A stretch of 64,000 nt of DNA from CAVUXJ01 sp963814975 (GCA_963814975.1 CAWFFB010000014.1:62001-126000); one strand, 5' to 3'; shown: positions 25,159-36,400, counted from the first letter of the stretch. Notes: a model not told the origin generated them from the sequence alone. Numbers and translations are program-made.

Positions 25159-25879
25159 CACACGACCTGTGGCGCTCGTGACGGGCGCAAGCCGCGGACT
25201 GGGCGAAGTGATTGCCGGGATTCTGGCTCAACGGGGCTACGACCTGGTGATCGGCGCGCGCGATGCCGCGCCCCTCGGCCGGGTCGCGGAGACGCTGGCG
25301 AAACGCGGACCCCGCGTGGTGCCAGTCGAGGGCGACGTGGCCGACGCTTCGGTACGGACGCGGCTGGTGAACGCCGCACGTGAACTCGGAGGCCTGAATC
25401 TGGTCGTGAACAATGCGTCGGAGCTCGGGACCATCGGCCCGCTCATGAACTTCGACGTGCAGCGCTTCGGGCGCGTCTTTCCCGTCAACGTCGGCGCGCC
25501 AATCGCGCTCATTCAGCTGGCGGTTCCGCTATTGGCCGAACGACACGGACTCATCGTCAACATCACGAGCGACGCGGCCCAGGGTGCATATCCGGGCTGG
25601 GGACCGTACGGGGCCAGCAAGGCCGCCCTGGAACTGCTGACACGGACGCTCGCTCAAGAGTTGCGCGGCCAGGGGGTGTCGGCCGTCCTGGTCGATCCTG
25701 GCGAGATGCGGACCCGCATGTATCAGGACGCGTATCCCCGCGAAGACATCTCCGATCGTCCCCTGCCGGACGTGACCGCGCCGTTCTGGAACTGGTTGTT
25801 CGAGCAGGAGCCGGAACAGGTGTGCGGCGGGCACTTCACGGCGCAAGCCGAGGACGCGCGATGGCTTCAGCGACGGTGA
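25151..25879 (+). CDS. Short-chain dehydrogenase/reductase
   Basis: A 242-residue classical SDR: cofactor motif TGASRGLG near residue 13, NNAS near 90, catalytic Ser in NITSDAAQ and YGASKAAL with the Tyr and Lys. An Arg in the ARD segment after the second strand suggests NADP(H) preference. Substrate is unknown. The start ATG at 25151 overlaps the DUF5519 gene by 8 bp and its end overlaps the QueA-like gene by 19 bp, so all three are one translationally linked unit. Its position under SoxR control suggests detoxification of redox-active compounds. Confidence 0.9.
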   Translation: MGDTRPVALVTGASRGLGEVIAGILAQRGYDLVIGARDAAPLGRVAETLAKRGPRVVPVEGDVADASVRTRLVNAARELGGLNLVVNNASELGTIGPLMNFDVQRFGRVFPVNVGAPIALIQLAVPLLAERHGLIVNITSDAAQGAYPGWGPYGASKAALELLTRTLAQELRGQGVSAVLVDPGEMRTRMYQDAYPREDISDRPLPDVTAPFWNWLFEQEPEQVCGGHFTAQAEDARWLQRR

Positions 25880-26985
25880 CGGCGGAATTCACACTGCCGG
25901 CGAGCCTGGAAGCCGCGGAACCGCCGGAAGCGCGCGGCCTCAGACGAGATGAGATACGGCTGCTCGTCTCGGATCTCATCCACGATTCGATCGATCACGC
26001 CCGCTTCCACGATCTACCCCGATATCTGTCGCCAGGCGATCTGCTGGTCGTCAACACCAGTGGCACGCTGAACGCGGCACTCACTGCGACCAGCGAGACG
26101 GGCGAGGTGTATGAGCTTCACCTGTCCACGCAGCTGCCAGGCGGTTTCTGGACGGCTGAAGTGCGGCGCCTTCAGGCGGGCAGCTCGCTCCAGTTCCTCG
26201 GGGCAGCCGCGGGTTCCACGTTCAGCCTGCCGGCCGGCGGGCGCGCCACGATCCTGGCGCCCTACCCCCTCGTCGATGCGATCGATTCGCCATCCCGGCT
26301 GTGGTTAACGGCGGTTCATTTTCCGGGCCCTGCGCTACCGTACCTCGAGCGGCACGGTTATCCGATTCGATACCACTACGTCCCGCGGCCCTGGCCGAGC
26401 GCGATGTACCAGACCGTGTTCGCGACCGAACCAGGGAGCGCCGAGATGCCTTCGGCCGGACGACCCTTCACGACTGAGCTGGTTACCGAATTGGTTTCCC
26501 ACGGGATCCAGATCGCGCCGCTTCTACTGCACACTGGCGTGGCCAGCCTGGAGGATCACGAACCGCCGTACGAGGAATTTTTTCGGGTACCGCGCGCGAC
26601 GGCCGAACAGGCCAACGCCGCGAGACGCAAGGGGCGGCGCGTCGTGGCGGTGGGAACGACCGTCGTGCGCGCCCTCGAAACCGTCACCGACGAAATGGGG
26701 ACGACCTCGCCTGGCGAGGGATGGACGAATCTCGTCATCACGGCCGACCGGCCGGTGCGTTCGGTCAGCGGCTTGATTACGGGATTCCACGATCCGCATG
26801 CCACCCATCTGATGCTGCTCGAACAGGTGATGGCCGCTGTCGGCCGCTATCGGCCTGTCGATCGACCGCACAGCAGAAATGTCTGCGGTTCCTGCCACCT
26901 GCGGCACGCCTACGCCGAAGCACGTCAACAGGGGTATCTCTGGCACGAGTTCGGCGACTCTCACCTGATCCTCGGGCGGACGTAA
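25861..26985 (+). CDS. QueA-like S-adenosylmethionine:tRNA ribosyltransferase-isomerase family protein
   Basis: A 374-residue QueA homologue: RLLVSDLIHDSIDHARFHDLP and LSPGDLLVVNTSGTLNA match the family N terminus, LLLHTGVASL the GxGTF-like substrate segment, and RRVVAVGTTVVRALET plus ITGFHDPHATHLMLLE the SAM-binding C terminus, ending GYLWHEFGDSHLIL. This subtype occurs beside SDR and DUF5519 genes in Actinobacteria and is probably not the housekeeping QueA of queuosine synthesis. An insert with CGSCH (about residue 343) precedes the last helix and is unusual. The SoxR context suggests a different or redox-linked job. Confidence 0.85.
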   Translation: MASATVTAEFTLPASLEAAEPPEARGLRRDEIRLLVSDLIHDSIDHARFHDLPRYLSPGDLLVVNTSGTLNAALTATSETGEVYELHLSTQLPGGFWTAEVRRLQAGSSLQFLGAAAGSTFSLPAGGRATILAPYPLVDAIDSPSRLWLTAVHFPGPALPYLERHGYPIRYHYVPRPWPSAMYQTVFATEPGSAEMPSAGRPFTTELVTELVSHGIQIAPLLLHTGVASLEDHEPPYEEFFRVPRATAEQANAARRKGRRVVAVGTTVVRALETVTDEMGTTSPGEGWTNLVITADRPVRSVSGLITGFHDPHATHLMLLEQVMAAVGRYRPVDRPHSRNVCGSCHLRHAYAEARQQGYLWHEFGDSHLILGRT

Positions 26986-27104
26986 GCTTCGTCCCCTTCC
27001 GCGACCAGACAAGCCGCCTTCCTGCGAACCCCTTTGGCGATCCACCCGGATATGCAGGAGATCCGGGACAGGACTCAAGGAATCGGCGTGGCCGACCGAT
27101 CGCC

Positions 27105-28670
27105 TTATCGTTCCGGCGCCGTTTCGTCGTTGCCGCCGTCGGCCATTTCGATCCAGTCCAATTCCTCTTCCATCTGGTGAAACGCATCATCGCCGATCTC
27201 ACCGCTGGCACGCATGGCGAGAACAGCTTGGCGCGCCGCCTGAAGGGCTCTGCGGTGCATGTCCTTGTGAGCGGATCGTCTGGCTTCCCCGTTTTCGGGA
27301 TTGGCGCTGGTCGCGCCCAAATGGGCGAGAAATTCCTGCCGAACCGCCTCTGCGACTGGCGATCCGTCATCCTCAAACCCCGCCAGCGCGGCACGCAAGG
27401 CGCGTTCACGCGCTGCTCCAACTTCGTGTCCGACCGGGTCATCGTCTTGCAGGTCGAGCGCACGCAACAGCGGCCCAAGTGTCAGGCCCTGGAGCACGAG
27501 TGTCCCCAGCACGACAGAAAACGCGGTCAGCACGATCAAGTCGCGAAACGGAAAGCCCAGGGGCAAGGCGAGCGCTGCCGCAAGCGAGACGATGCCGCGC
27601 ATGCCGGCCCACGAGATGACCAAACCGCTGCCCACCGACGGACGCAGCATCGGGCGCGGCGGATGAAAGCCGAACCGCCGTTCACGCCATCTGATGACCG
27701 CATTGAAGGACATGTGCCAGGCGATCCGGACGACGATCACGGTCACCAGCACCGCACCGGCGATGGCAACGTACCGTCCGCGGTCGGCCGGCTCGAGACT
27801 CTCCAGAATGGGTCGGATTTGCAACCCGATGAAGACGAAGGCCAGCACATTCAGCATGAAGACCACGGTCTCCCACACCGCGTAAGACGGTATGCGAATC
27901 CGCGCGGGGGTGCGTTCGGGCGCCGTCCGCGCTACCGTGATCGCGTAGCACACCATGGTGAGCACACCTGAAAGGCCAATCCGGTCGGCAAGTATCCAAA
28001 CTCCGAACGTGCTGACGAACTGAAGAATGATGGCCGTCGGCACGTCTTGCACACGGTCGGTCAACCGCAGCCAGAGCCAGCCGAGCGCCGGACCGGCCAG
28101 CACGCTGCCGGCGACAGCGAACAGGAAGGCTGGCGCAACCGCTCCGATGGAAAAGCCCTGGGCGGCGACGGCTCCGACGGCGAGGCGATAGATCAGCAGG
28201 GCGCTGGCGTCGTTCAGCAGGCTCTCGCCTTCGAGGATGGTCAGGATGCGATGAGGTGGTCTCAGCGGACGCAGCACGGCGGTTGCGGCCGAGGCGTCCG
28301 GTGGTGCGACCACGGCGCCGAGCGCGATCGCCGGCGCCCATGGCATGGCCGGCATCAGCATGCGGGCCACCACGGCGACGGCGATGGTCGTGAGCCCCAC
28401 AACAACAACGACGAGACCGGCGAGCGGCGCCCAGTTGTCCTTGAGATCTCGTGGTGATGCGTCGTAGGCCGCATCGAGCAGCACCGGTGCGACAAAGACC
28501 GCCAACGCGAGCTCGGGCAGCACGGTGAACGAAGGCGCGCCCGGAACAAACGCGAGGATCGCGCCGCCGAGCGCCAGAAACACGGGATAGGGCGCGCCGA
28601 CGCGGCGTGCCGCCGCGGCCAGAATAACGGCGGCGAGGACCAGACCGATGAAGGCTTCGAGTTCTTTCAT
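27105..28670 (-). CDS. CPA1-family sodium/proton antiporter
   Basis: The 521-residue protein has about 12 membrane helices and the CPA1 signatures: APPDASAATAVLR in the ion-binding helix, the following EGESLLNDASALLIY (the ND motif), and SWAGMRGIVSLAAALALPLG. A cytoplasmic C-terminal tail of about 125 residues is rich in acidic and helical sequence and may regulate activity. It should exchange Na+ or K+ for protons across the inner membrane. It stands downstream of a MarR gene on the same strand with a 52-bp gap and could share its transcript. Confidence 0.9.
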   Translation of the reverse strand: MKELEAFIGLVLAAVILAAAARRVGAPYPVFLALGGAILAFVPGAPSFTVLPELALAVFVAPVLLDAAYDASPRDLKDNWAPLAGLVVVVVGLTTIAVAVVARMLMPAMPWAPAIALGAVVAPPDASAATAVLRPLRPPHRILTILEGESLLNDASALLIYRLAVGAVAAQGFSIGAVAPAFLFAVAGSVLAGPALGWLWLRLTDRVQDVPTAIILQFVSTFGVWILADRIGLSGVLTMVCYAITVARTAPERTPARIRIPSYAVWETVVFMLNVLAFVFIGLQIRPILESLEPADRGRYVAIAGAVLVTVIVVRIAWHMSFNAVIRWRERRFGFHPPRPMLRPSVGSGLVISWAGMRGIVSLAAALALPLGFPFRDLIVLTAFSVVLGTLVLQGLTLGPLLRALDLQDDDPVGHEVGAARERALRAALAGFEDDGSPVAEAVRQEFLAHLGATSANPENGEARRSAHKDMHRRALQAARQAVLAMRASGEIGDDAFHQMEEELDWIEMADGGNDETAPER

Positions 28671-28722
28671 GTCACCGAGTCGGCGGCGATTCTAGTCGAG
28701 CCGCTCGAAAAGACGCTTCAGG

Positions 28723-29148
28723 TCATTTCTCGTCGACGAGCGCCTCGAGGAGCTTCACCAGGGTTCGCCGCTGGTCGAGAGACAGCCGCGACAGCGGGAG
28801 CGACCCTCCCGTCATCTGTCTCAGCAGCTGCGTCCGGAGTCGCGCGCCCGTTGGCGTGAGGTGAAGCACCTTCACGCGGCGGTCCTGCGGCGAAGCCCGG
28901 CGTCGAACGAGACCTCGGGATTCCAGCCGATCGACCAGCCCCGTGACATTCGACGCGTCACACGACAGCGTGTCGGCGAGCCGGCTCATCGGCAGGGGGC
29001 GTCCTGGCTCGATCAGGTGCAGCACGTGGCACTGGATGGGGGAGAGATCGAATTCGCCGCGCGAGGACGGCAGGTGCGCCCGCTGCGCGAAGAAGAATTT
29101 CATGAGGAGCTGCCAGGCTCGACAGGCATCCTGATCCGCGCGGTTCAT
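28723..29148 (-). CDS. MarR-family transcriptional regulator
   Basis: A 141-residue winged-helix repressor: LSPIQCHVLHLIE, RLADTLSCDASNVTGLVDRLESRGLVRRRASPQDRR (recognition helix and wing) and a C-terminal dimerisation helix. It faces the lon-like gene across a 71-bp gap holding an ATACT-AA-AGTAT inverted repeat, a plausible binding site. A TATAAT box ends only 9 bp before its ATG, implying a transcript with almost no leader. Effector molecule unknown. Confidence 0.9.
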   Translation of the reverse strand: MNRADQDACRAWQLLMKFFFAQRAHLPSSRGEFDLSPIQCHVLHLIEPGRPLPMSRLADTLSCDASNVTGLVDRLESRGLVRRRASPQDRRVKVLHLTPTGARLRTQLLRQMTGGSLPLSRLSLDQRRTLVKLLEALVDEK

Positions 29149-29156
29149 CGCCGGCC

Positions 29157-29162
29157 ATTATA
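29157..29162 (-). promoter_or_regulatory. Consensus -10 box of the MarR gene
   Basis: Read on the minus strand this is TATAAT. The expected transcription start falls 1-3 nt before the ATG at 29148, so the mRNA would be nearly leaderless. The -35 position overlaps the opposite promoter and is poor. Confidence 0.5.
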
Positions 29163-29179
29163 CTTGATTGGATAAATAG

Positions 29180-29209
29180 TTGACATACTAAAGTATATGC
29201 GGCTATTCA
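29180..29209 (+). promoter_or_regulatory. Sigma-70-like promoter of lon with inverted-repeat operator in the spacer
   Basis: TTGACA (29180-29185), 18-bp spacer, TATTCA (29204-29209). The spacer holds ATACTAAAGTAT (29185-29196), an inverted repeat with AA at the centre. A repressor bound there would block polymerase; the divergent MarR is the obvious candidate. Confidence 0.6.
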
Positions 29210-29219
29210 TGGTCGCACT

Positions 29220-31503
<2,284 letters not shown>

Positions 31504-31981
31504 GTGCCCGTGCAGCCATCATCATCGCGGGGCCGAGATTTACGGTTGTCGTGACATGTCGCGCCGGGAGCATGCGTCCCTCGACCCATGCTCGAATCCG
31601 GTTTCGCTCGCCCAAGCTCAACAATGGATCGGTTCAAGCCCTGCGATTCGTAACGAAGCCTGCCGGTATCGCCTCCTGAAAGTTCGATAATTGGCGAACC
31701 CCTCGCCGTCAACATTCCCACGTTGGCTCGAGAACGGCATCGGCTTCGTACGTGCTGGTGTCAGGACAGCCGCTGTCCGGAACGTGTGGCCGGGTATGGC
31801 TCGACCGCGATCAGCATCCAGGCCGGGCTCCCGCAGGCACTCAGCCAACTTGAACAAGGCACGTTTCTGAATCAAGATCGGGTGATCCTGGAGGCGAGCA
31901 CATGACGAAGACCACGATTGACACGAAGAGCACGATTGGCGCGGAGACGATCCTGAAGCGAGCGACGCGCCGGCGAACACG
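31504..31981. other. Intergenic region with a tandem 18-bp repeat
   Basis: No clear gene for about 480 bp. At 31904-31938 an imperfect 17-bp unit occurs twice with period 18 (GACGAAGACCACGATTG then CACGAAGAGCACGATTG). An ATG at 31902 preceded by GGAGG at good distance opens this repeat (MTKTTIDTKSTIGAETILK) but that frame soon ends without homology; it may be the lost true N terminus of the acetyltransferase that follows. Confidence 0.4.
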
Positions 31982-32302
31982 GTGGAGACCGGGATTGGCG
32001 TCGGTCCCGTGCCGATCGTGCCCGTAGTCAACGACAACCGCGGGACCAGTCAGTTCGAACTGGCCGTCGACGGACAGACCGCTGTTCTCAGGTACGAGCG
32101 CACCCCCGCGGCCCTCGTCCTCGTGCATACAGAAGTGCCTTCATCGCTTCGTGGCCGCCACCTCGCCGACGCGCTCGCGACGGCGGCCATCGACGCAGCC
32201 CACACCGAGGGATTGCAGATGGTGGCGGTCTGTCCGTTCGTCAAGGCGTACTTGCAGAAACACCCATCCCGCGATACGAGGCCGGAGGCGGACGTTCCGT
32301 GA
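31982..32302 (+). CDS. GNAT-family acetyltransferase, YjdJ type
   Basis: This 106-residue protein matches the minimal GNAT family PF14542: FELAVDGQTAVLRYERTPAALVLVHTEVPSSLRGRHLADALATAAIDAA in pieces, and MVAVCPFVKAYLQKHP at the end, which is the acetyl-CoA-binding and closing strand region. The GTG at 31982 is the only start in frame; a better ribosome site belongs to an ATG at 31902 in another frame. Substrate unknown. It precedes tag on the same strand with a 52-bp gap. Confidence 0.8.
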   Translation: METGIGVGPVPIVPVVNDNRGTSQFELAVDGQTAVLRYERTPAALVLVHTEVPSSLRGRHLADALATAAIDAAHTEGLQMVAVCPFVKAYLQKHPSRDTRPEADVP

Positions 32303-32354
32303 AGACAGCCAGGAGGACACTGTCGCCGTTTCCGATGAGGGTTGCGCTGTCGTG

Positions 32355-32952
32355 GTGACGAAGAGCCGGATCAAGCGATGTGCCTGGGTCGGCAGCGACA
32401 ATCCGCTGATGCTGGAGTATCACGATCGCGAATGGGGTGTGCCGGTCCACGACGATCGCAAGCACTTCGAGTTCCTCGTGCTCGAAGCGGCGCAGGCCGG
32501 GCTCAGCTGGTCGATCGTGCTCAAGAAGCGGGAAGGCTATCGCCGCGCTTTCAGCCAGTTCGATCCCACGCAGGTGGCGCGGTACACCCAGAAGCGAATC
32601 GAGACGCTCATTGCGGATCCGTCGATCATTCGAAACCGGTTGAAAATCGAAGCGGCCGTGCGCAACGCACGAGCGTTCCTCGCGATTCAGGACGAGTGTC
32701 GGAAGTTTCGACGCCTATTGCTGGCGGTTCGTCGATGGACGGCCACGTCTGAACCGGTGGAAGGCGACGAGGGAGATTCCGGCGACGTCACCCGAATCCG
32801 ACGCGTTCAGCAAGGATCTCAAGCGGCGCGGATTCAGCTTCGTCGGTTCGACCGTCATGTATGCCCACATGCAGGCGGTCGGGATGGTGAACGACCATCT
32901 CGTTGGCTGTTTCCGATATCGACAGGCTCAGCGGCTCGCGTCGGGAACCTAG
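32355..32952 (+). CDS. tag: DNA-3-methyladenine glycosylase I, frameshifted
   Basis: The first frame reads RCAWVGSDNPLMLEYHDREWGVP and HFEFLVLEAAQAGLSWSIVLKKREGY, the Tag N terminus with the zinc Cys and the catalytic Glu in HFEFLVLE. Near 32700-32706 one extra base breaks the frame; the other frame continues GSFDAYCWRFVDGRP, then FVGSTVMYAHMQAVGMVNDH with the zinc-binding histidines, and stops at 32952. The joined protein is about 198 residues, the family's usual length. It removes 3-methyladenine from DNA. A GTG-GTG start pair lies at 32352-32357. Confidence 0.88.
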
Positions 32953-33177
32953 ACCCGTGAGGGCCAACACGTTGGCCCTTCCGTGACCTCTTCAGACGCG
33001 CCGCTGGCAGGCGATTGGCCGAAGTTCCGTCCCGGTTCAAAAGAGGGTTTCTCCCGGCGATCGTGTTGACGACTGACAGGCCGAAATCGCCGTCACGGCT
33101 GACACCGTGTGCTAGCATCTCGGAATTCCCGCCGCAATCGCCACGGTCGCAGCAGTCTGCTGTCAGAAGGAGAAATG

Positions 33178-34134
33178 ATGGCCCTTACATGCCGCACACT
33201 GATCGGTGTTGCATTACCTGCGCTCATCGGCTGTTCGATGATGCTGTTTTCCGCCGAGGCCCAGGAACTCGAGATTGCGACCGCGGTTTCCGCGCTTGAA
33301 GGCCCCACGGTCGATCGAGACGGGAATGTCTACTTCTCCGAGATGGTGTCGCAGCGGATCATGAAACTCAGCAAAGAGGGGGTTCTCTCGACGTATCGCG
33401 AACACAGCAATGCGTCCAATGGTCTGCTGATCGATCCTGAAGGACGGCTCATTGCGTGTGAAGGCGCGGAGTCCCGCCGTACCGGCGTGATCGAAAAGGG
33501 CCAGCCGCGGGTAACCCGGACGAATCTCCGCAGCGGCCAGATTGAGATCCTGGCCGACGGCTATCAGGGTCAGCCACTGGTCGGCCCCAACGACGTCACC
33601 ATCGACGGGAAGGGGAGGCTCTACTTCACCGACGCGCCCGGTGTCGCGGTCTACCGCATCGATGCTCCCGGCAAGGTGACGCGCATCCTGGCCGCGCCTG
33701 ACATCCAGCGACCCAACGGCATTCAGATCTCACCTGATGACAGGAAGTTGTATCTTGTCGAAGCCAATCAGACGCAGGGCGGCGCGCGGCTGATCCGCTC
33801 CTATGACCTGCAGCCGGACGGCACGGTGGGCAACATGCGCGTCCTTTACGACTTCCACGCCGGCCGCAGCGCGGACAGCATGAGCATCGACAGTCAGGGG
33901 AATCTGTACGCGTCCGCCGGACTGCACGCCAGGCGCGGGACTGCTGAAACGCTCGACACGAAGACCGGCGTCTACGTGATCTCGCCCGAGGGCAAACTGC
34001 TCAAGTTCATTCCGATTCCGGAAGACTTCATCACCAACAACGCCTTCGGGGGGCCGGACATGAAAACGCTCTACGTGACCGCCGGCAAGACGTTGTACAA
34101 GGTGCGGACGGACATCGCCGGCCTGCCGCGATAG
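33178..34134 (+). CDS. Secreted SMP-30/gluconolactonase-like beta-propeller protein
   Basis: A 318-residue protein with a signal peptide (about 1-24, ending SAEA) and a six-bladed propeller of the SMP-30 type: LEGPTVDRDGNVYFSEM, LIDPEGRLIACEGAESRR, GPNDVTIDGKGRLYFTDAP, RPNGIQISPDDRKLYLVEA, SMSIDSQGNLYAS and NNAFGGPDMKTLYVTAG. The glutamate and asparagine/aspartate that bind the divalent metal (EGP, NDV, NGI and SM) sit at the expected blade positions. It probably hydrolyses a lactone in the periplasm. AAGGAG lies just upstream; the tandem ATGATG makes 33175 an equal start. Confidence 0.88.
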   Translation: MALTCRTLIGVALPALIGCSMMLFSAEAQELEIATAVSALEGPTVDRDGNVYFSEMVSQRIMKLSKEGVLSTYREHSNASNGLLIDPEGRLIACEGAESRRTGVIEKGQPRVTRTNLRSGQIEILADGYQGQPLVGPNDVTIDGKGRLYFTDAPGVAVYRIDAPGKVTRILAAPDIQRPNGIQISPDDRKLYLVEANQTQGGARLIRSYDLQPDGTVGNMRVLYDFHAGRSADSMSIDSQGNLYASAGLHARRGTAETLDTKTGVYVISPEGKLLKFIPIPEDFITNNAFGGPDMKTLYVTAGKTLYKVRTDIAGLPR

Positions 34135-34275
34135 CGATGGTCGCTCGGTTCAGAACGACGCGAGGGCTGTTTCATCTTGTCATCCTGAGCAACCCGCGGC
34201 GGTGATTCGTGCCTTGCACAACGCCGAAGAATCGCTGGATTGGAGGGGATCCTTTCCTTGAGCACCGCCAGGCAT

Positions 34276-34635
34276 TCAGGTCGTTGGCGCGTCCGGGTTG
34301 GCTCCACGGCTGTCGGCGGGCGCTTGAGTGCGGTCGAACATCCCGTAGTCACGGATGACGCCTGCGATTCGCAATCGGTAGTCGTCGAAAAGGACCTTTC
34401 GGCCGCGCGCCTGTGCAGCCCGATGTTCCCCAATGCGCCTCCAGGCGTCCACAGCCTCCTCGTCTCGCCAGAAGGACAGGGAGAGAATCTTCCCAGGCTG
34501 CACCAAACTCTCGAACCGCTCGATTGAGATGAAGCCGTCCATGTCGTCGAGCAGCGGACGCAAATGTGCGGCGATGTCCAGATACTCTTGCCGATGATCC
34601 TCTTTTGGCCAGACCTCGAAAATGACAGCAATCAT
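34276..34635 (-). CDS. Antibiotic biosynthesis monooxygenase (ABM) domain protein
   Basis: A 119-residue ferredoxin-like-fold protein: MIAVIFEVWPKEDHRQEYLDIA, DDMDGFISIERFESLVQPGKILSLSFWRDEEAVDAWR and the end helix GEHRAAQARGRKVLFDDYRLRIA. This is the pattern of ABM/YgiN-type domains, with the W-R-D-E-E-A and HR.AQ motifs. Members oxidise aromatic compounds or act as heme-degrading or quinol monooxygenases, but the substrate here is unknown. It is a single gene convergent with the SMP-30 gene. Confidence 0.85.
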   Translation of the reverse strand: MIAVIFEVWPKEDHRQEYLDIAAHLRPLLDDMDGFISIERFESLVQPGKILSLSFWRDEEAVDAWRRIGEHRAAQARGRKVLFDDYRLRIAGVIRDYGMFDRTQAPADSRGANPDAPTT

Positions 34636-35062
34636 CGGTTATCGATCCTGGCGACCGCTCAGTCGGTATGTGATCCAAGCTTCCACGAGTCTCACATACC
34701 GCTAGTCTTCAGCGTGTGGGGCTTCCATCTCTGCATCAATCTCAGTTTCGGCGTTGAGCCAATCCTCGAGAGCTTTTCCGTGCTGTCCTCCTCGAGCCAC
34801 GTAGATCTCGTGGGCGCGCCGGGCGATTCTGTCCATTCTGGATTCGTGCGGTGGTCGACCAGGGGAGGGTCCCGATCCCGAGGATCGCGATCATCCTTTG
34901 GCCCGGTCGCGTTCCGCTCGGAGGTCGCATCCTTGGCAATTGTCACCGCGCTGTCGCTCCTGCAACGAGGGGCCCCAACATGACTTCTCCTCCGCGCTTG
35001 GATACCGGCGCTCGCACGCGCGCGCTACGTGCCGGGTTATAGAAGTGCCACGCACAAAGTTA
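34636..35062. other. Intergenic region, nothing recognised
   Basis: About 430 bp between the ABM gene start and the DUF2231-Rieske gene end. No motif-bearing reading frame, RNA gene or strong hairpin is seen. Confidence 0.4.
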
Positions 35063-35929
35063 CTACCCGGGCGCTTTGACTTCAATCTGCCCGTCGCGTT
35101 CGCGCACCATGAGGCACGGCTGGTGGTGGGTAGCCGGGCCATTCAACACCCGCCCGTCGTCGAGTGCGAACTCGGATGCGTGCCACGGACAGACGACCGA
35201 GCCTTCTTTGAGCGTGCCCTCGGACAAAGGACCGCCGAGATGGGCACAGGCATGGGCGAGCGCACGAACCCGCCCGTGCTGCCGCACCAGCAGCACGTCT
35301 GCGTTGCCGGCGCGTGCGCGGACCATGCTGTTGTCCGCCAGCGCGGCGGTGGCGAGAATCGGCGTAAACTGCCTGGGGAGTTCCGTGTCCGCGTGGGTGA
35401 CGCCGATGCGCCGGCGATACACGAGATCGCCCCCGAGATACGCCGCGCCAACGGCGATCGCGTACCCCGCCCACGCACATTTCCTGCCGCCGCTATCAGA
35501 GGCGTTCCGGCGTAGAGCGAATGCGGTCGCAAACAGGGTCGTCGCCGTGAGATTCAGCAGGCCGTGGATCAGGCCCTCCCGACGGGATTTGCCGTCCGTC
35601 TCGCTCCAGTCCGTGAGTCCGGTGACCGCCGCACCCAGCGCGCCCGTTAGCCCTACCCCCATGGCGAAGGTGGCAGCGCGCCGCATCGCCGGGTCGCCGT
35701 TTGAGGCCGCGTCGAGTGCCAGCGCCGTCGTCCACGCGCCGATCGGCACGTCGGTGAAGACCGGGTGAAGCGGGTGGCCGAGCCAAACCCCGTGAAGGGC
35801 ATTCTTGGCCTGTTGGCCGACCGGGCCCGCTGCTTCGTACGCCCCGCGTACGGCGTTGCTGAACGGCTCGGCGACCCGATCAATCGCAGGGTTCTCTGTA
35901 ACCCGCATCAACGCGTTACTGCTCTCCAT
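35063..35929 (-). CDS. DUF2231 membrane protein with C-terminal Rieske domain
   Basis: The 288-residue protein has an N-terminal DUF2231 region with about four membrane helices (WLGHPLHPVFTDVPIGAWTTALALD, ATFAMGVGLTGALGAAVTGL, GLLNLTATTLFATAFAL, GYAIAVGAAYLGGDLVY) and a C-terminal Rieske [2Fe-2S] domain with CAHLGGPL and CPWHASEF, the two Cys-X-His/Cys-X2-His ligand pairs. The HPLHP motif may bind heme or metal. It likely moves electrons at the membrane. The start at 35929 is followed by a normal soluble N-terminal stretch. Confidence 0.87.
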   Translation of the reverse strand: MESSNALMRVTENPAIDRVAEPFSNAVRGAYEAAGPVGQQAKNALHGVWLGHPLHPVFTDVPIGAWTTALALDAASNGDPAMRRAATFAMGVGLTGALGAAVTGLTDWSETDGKSRREGLIHGLLNLTATTLFATAFALRRNASDSGGRKCAWAGYAIAVGAAYLGGDLVYRRRIGVTHADTELPRQFTPILATAALADNSMVRARAGNADVLLVRQHGRVRALAHACAHLGGPLSEGTLKEGSVVCPWHASEFALDDGRVLNGPATHHQPCLMVRERDGQIEVKAPG

Positions 35930-36400
35930 CGTCCCTCCTCTCGGGTCCGGAAACCTAGCAAGACCCGAGCCCGACCGCCAGACTTGGCGAGAACGTGCAT
36001 GGCCAAATTGTCGAGTCGCTTTCGGAGGTGCCGTGCCGCGCCCACCGCGTCAATTTCTGGACATCTGGCGGAGCAATCGCAGACATCTGCCCGCACCGAG
36101 GCTCGTCAGTTGATTACGGGGTGACGACTTCCCACAGTTTGCGCGGCCGCGGCGTCACACGGCTTGTGCGCTGTGCGCGTGCGGCATCCGGGACGTGTTG
36201 ACATGCGGTTGTGAAACGCAGAACATCTTCGCAAGACGAACCAGAAACACCAGTGGGAATCTTCGCGTTCGTCGATAGCACGAGAACAAGCCGGCGCGCC
36301 ACCACGACTCCTTCCGAGCGGAACGGTCGCCGCGTGGTCCTTGGCCGTCCGTTCCTTGAAGATGGCGCGGCACAAAGGCAGTCTGACACCAGGAGGCATC
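35930..36400. other. Intergenic region between divergent genes
   Basis: About 470 bp upstream of both the DUF2231-Rieske gene and the cyclase gene. A ribosome site AGGAGG precedes the cyclase ATG at its end. No gene, repeat or clear operator seen. Confidence 0.4.

Noticed and set aside
31620..31665. GGTTCAAGCCC-like tRNA T-arm
   Set aside because: No anticodon, acceptor or D-arm pairing can be drawn around it.
31841..32128. Minus-strand frame with a hydrophobic stretch (VLFVSIVVFVM)
   Set aside because: It overlaps the GNAT gene, has no ribosome site and no homology that I can recognise.
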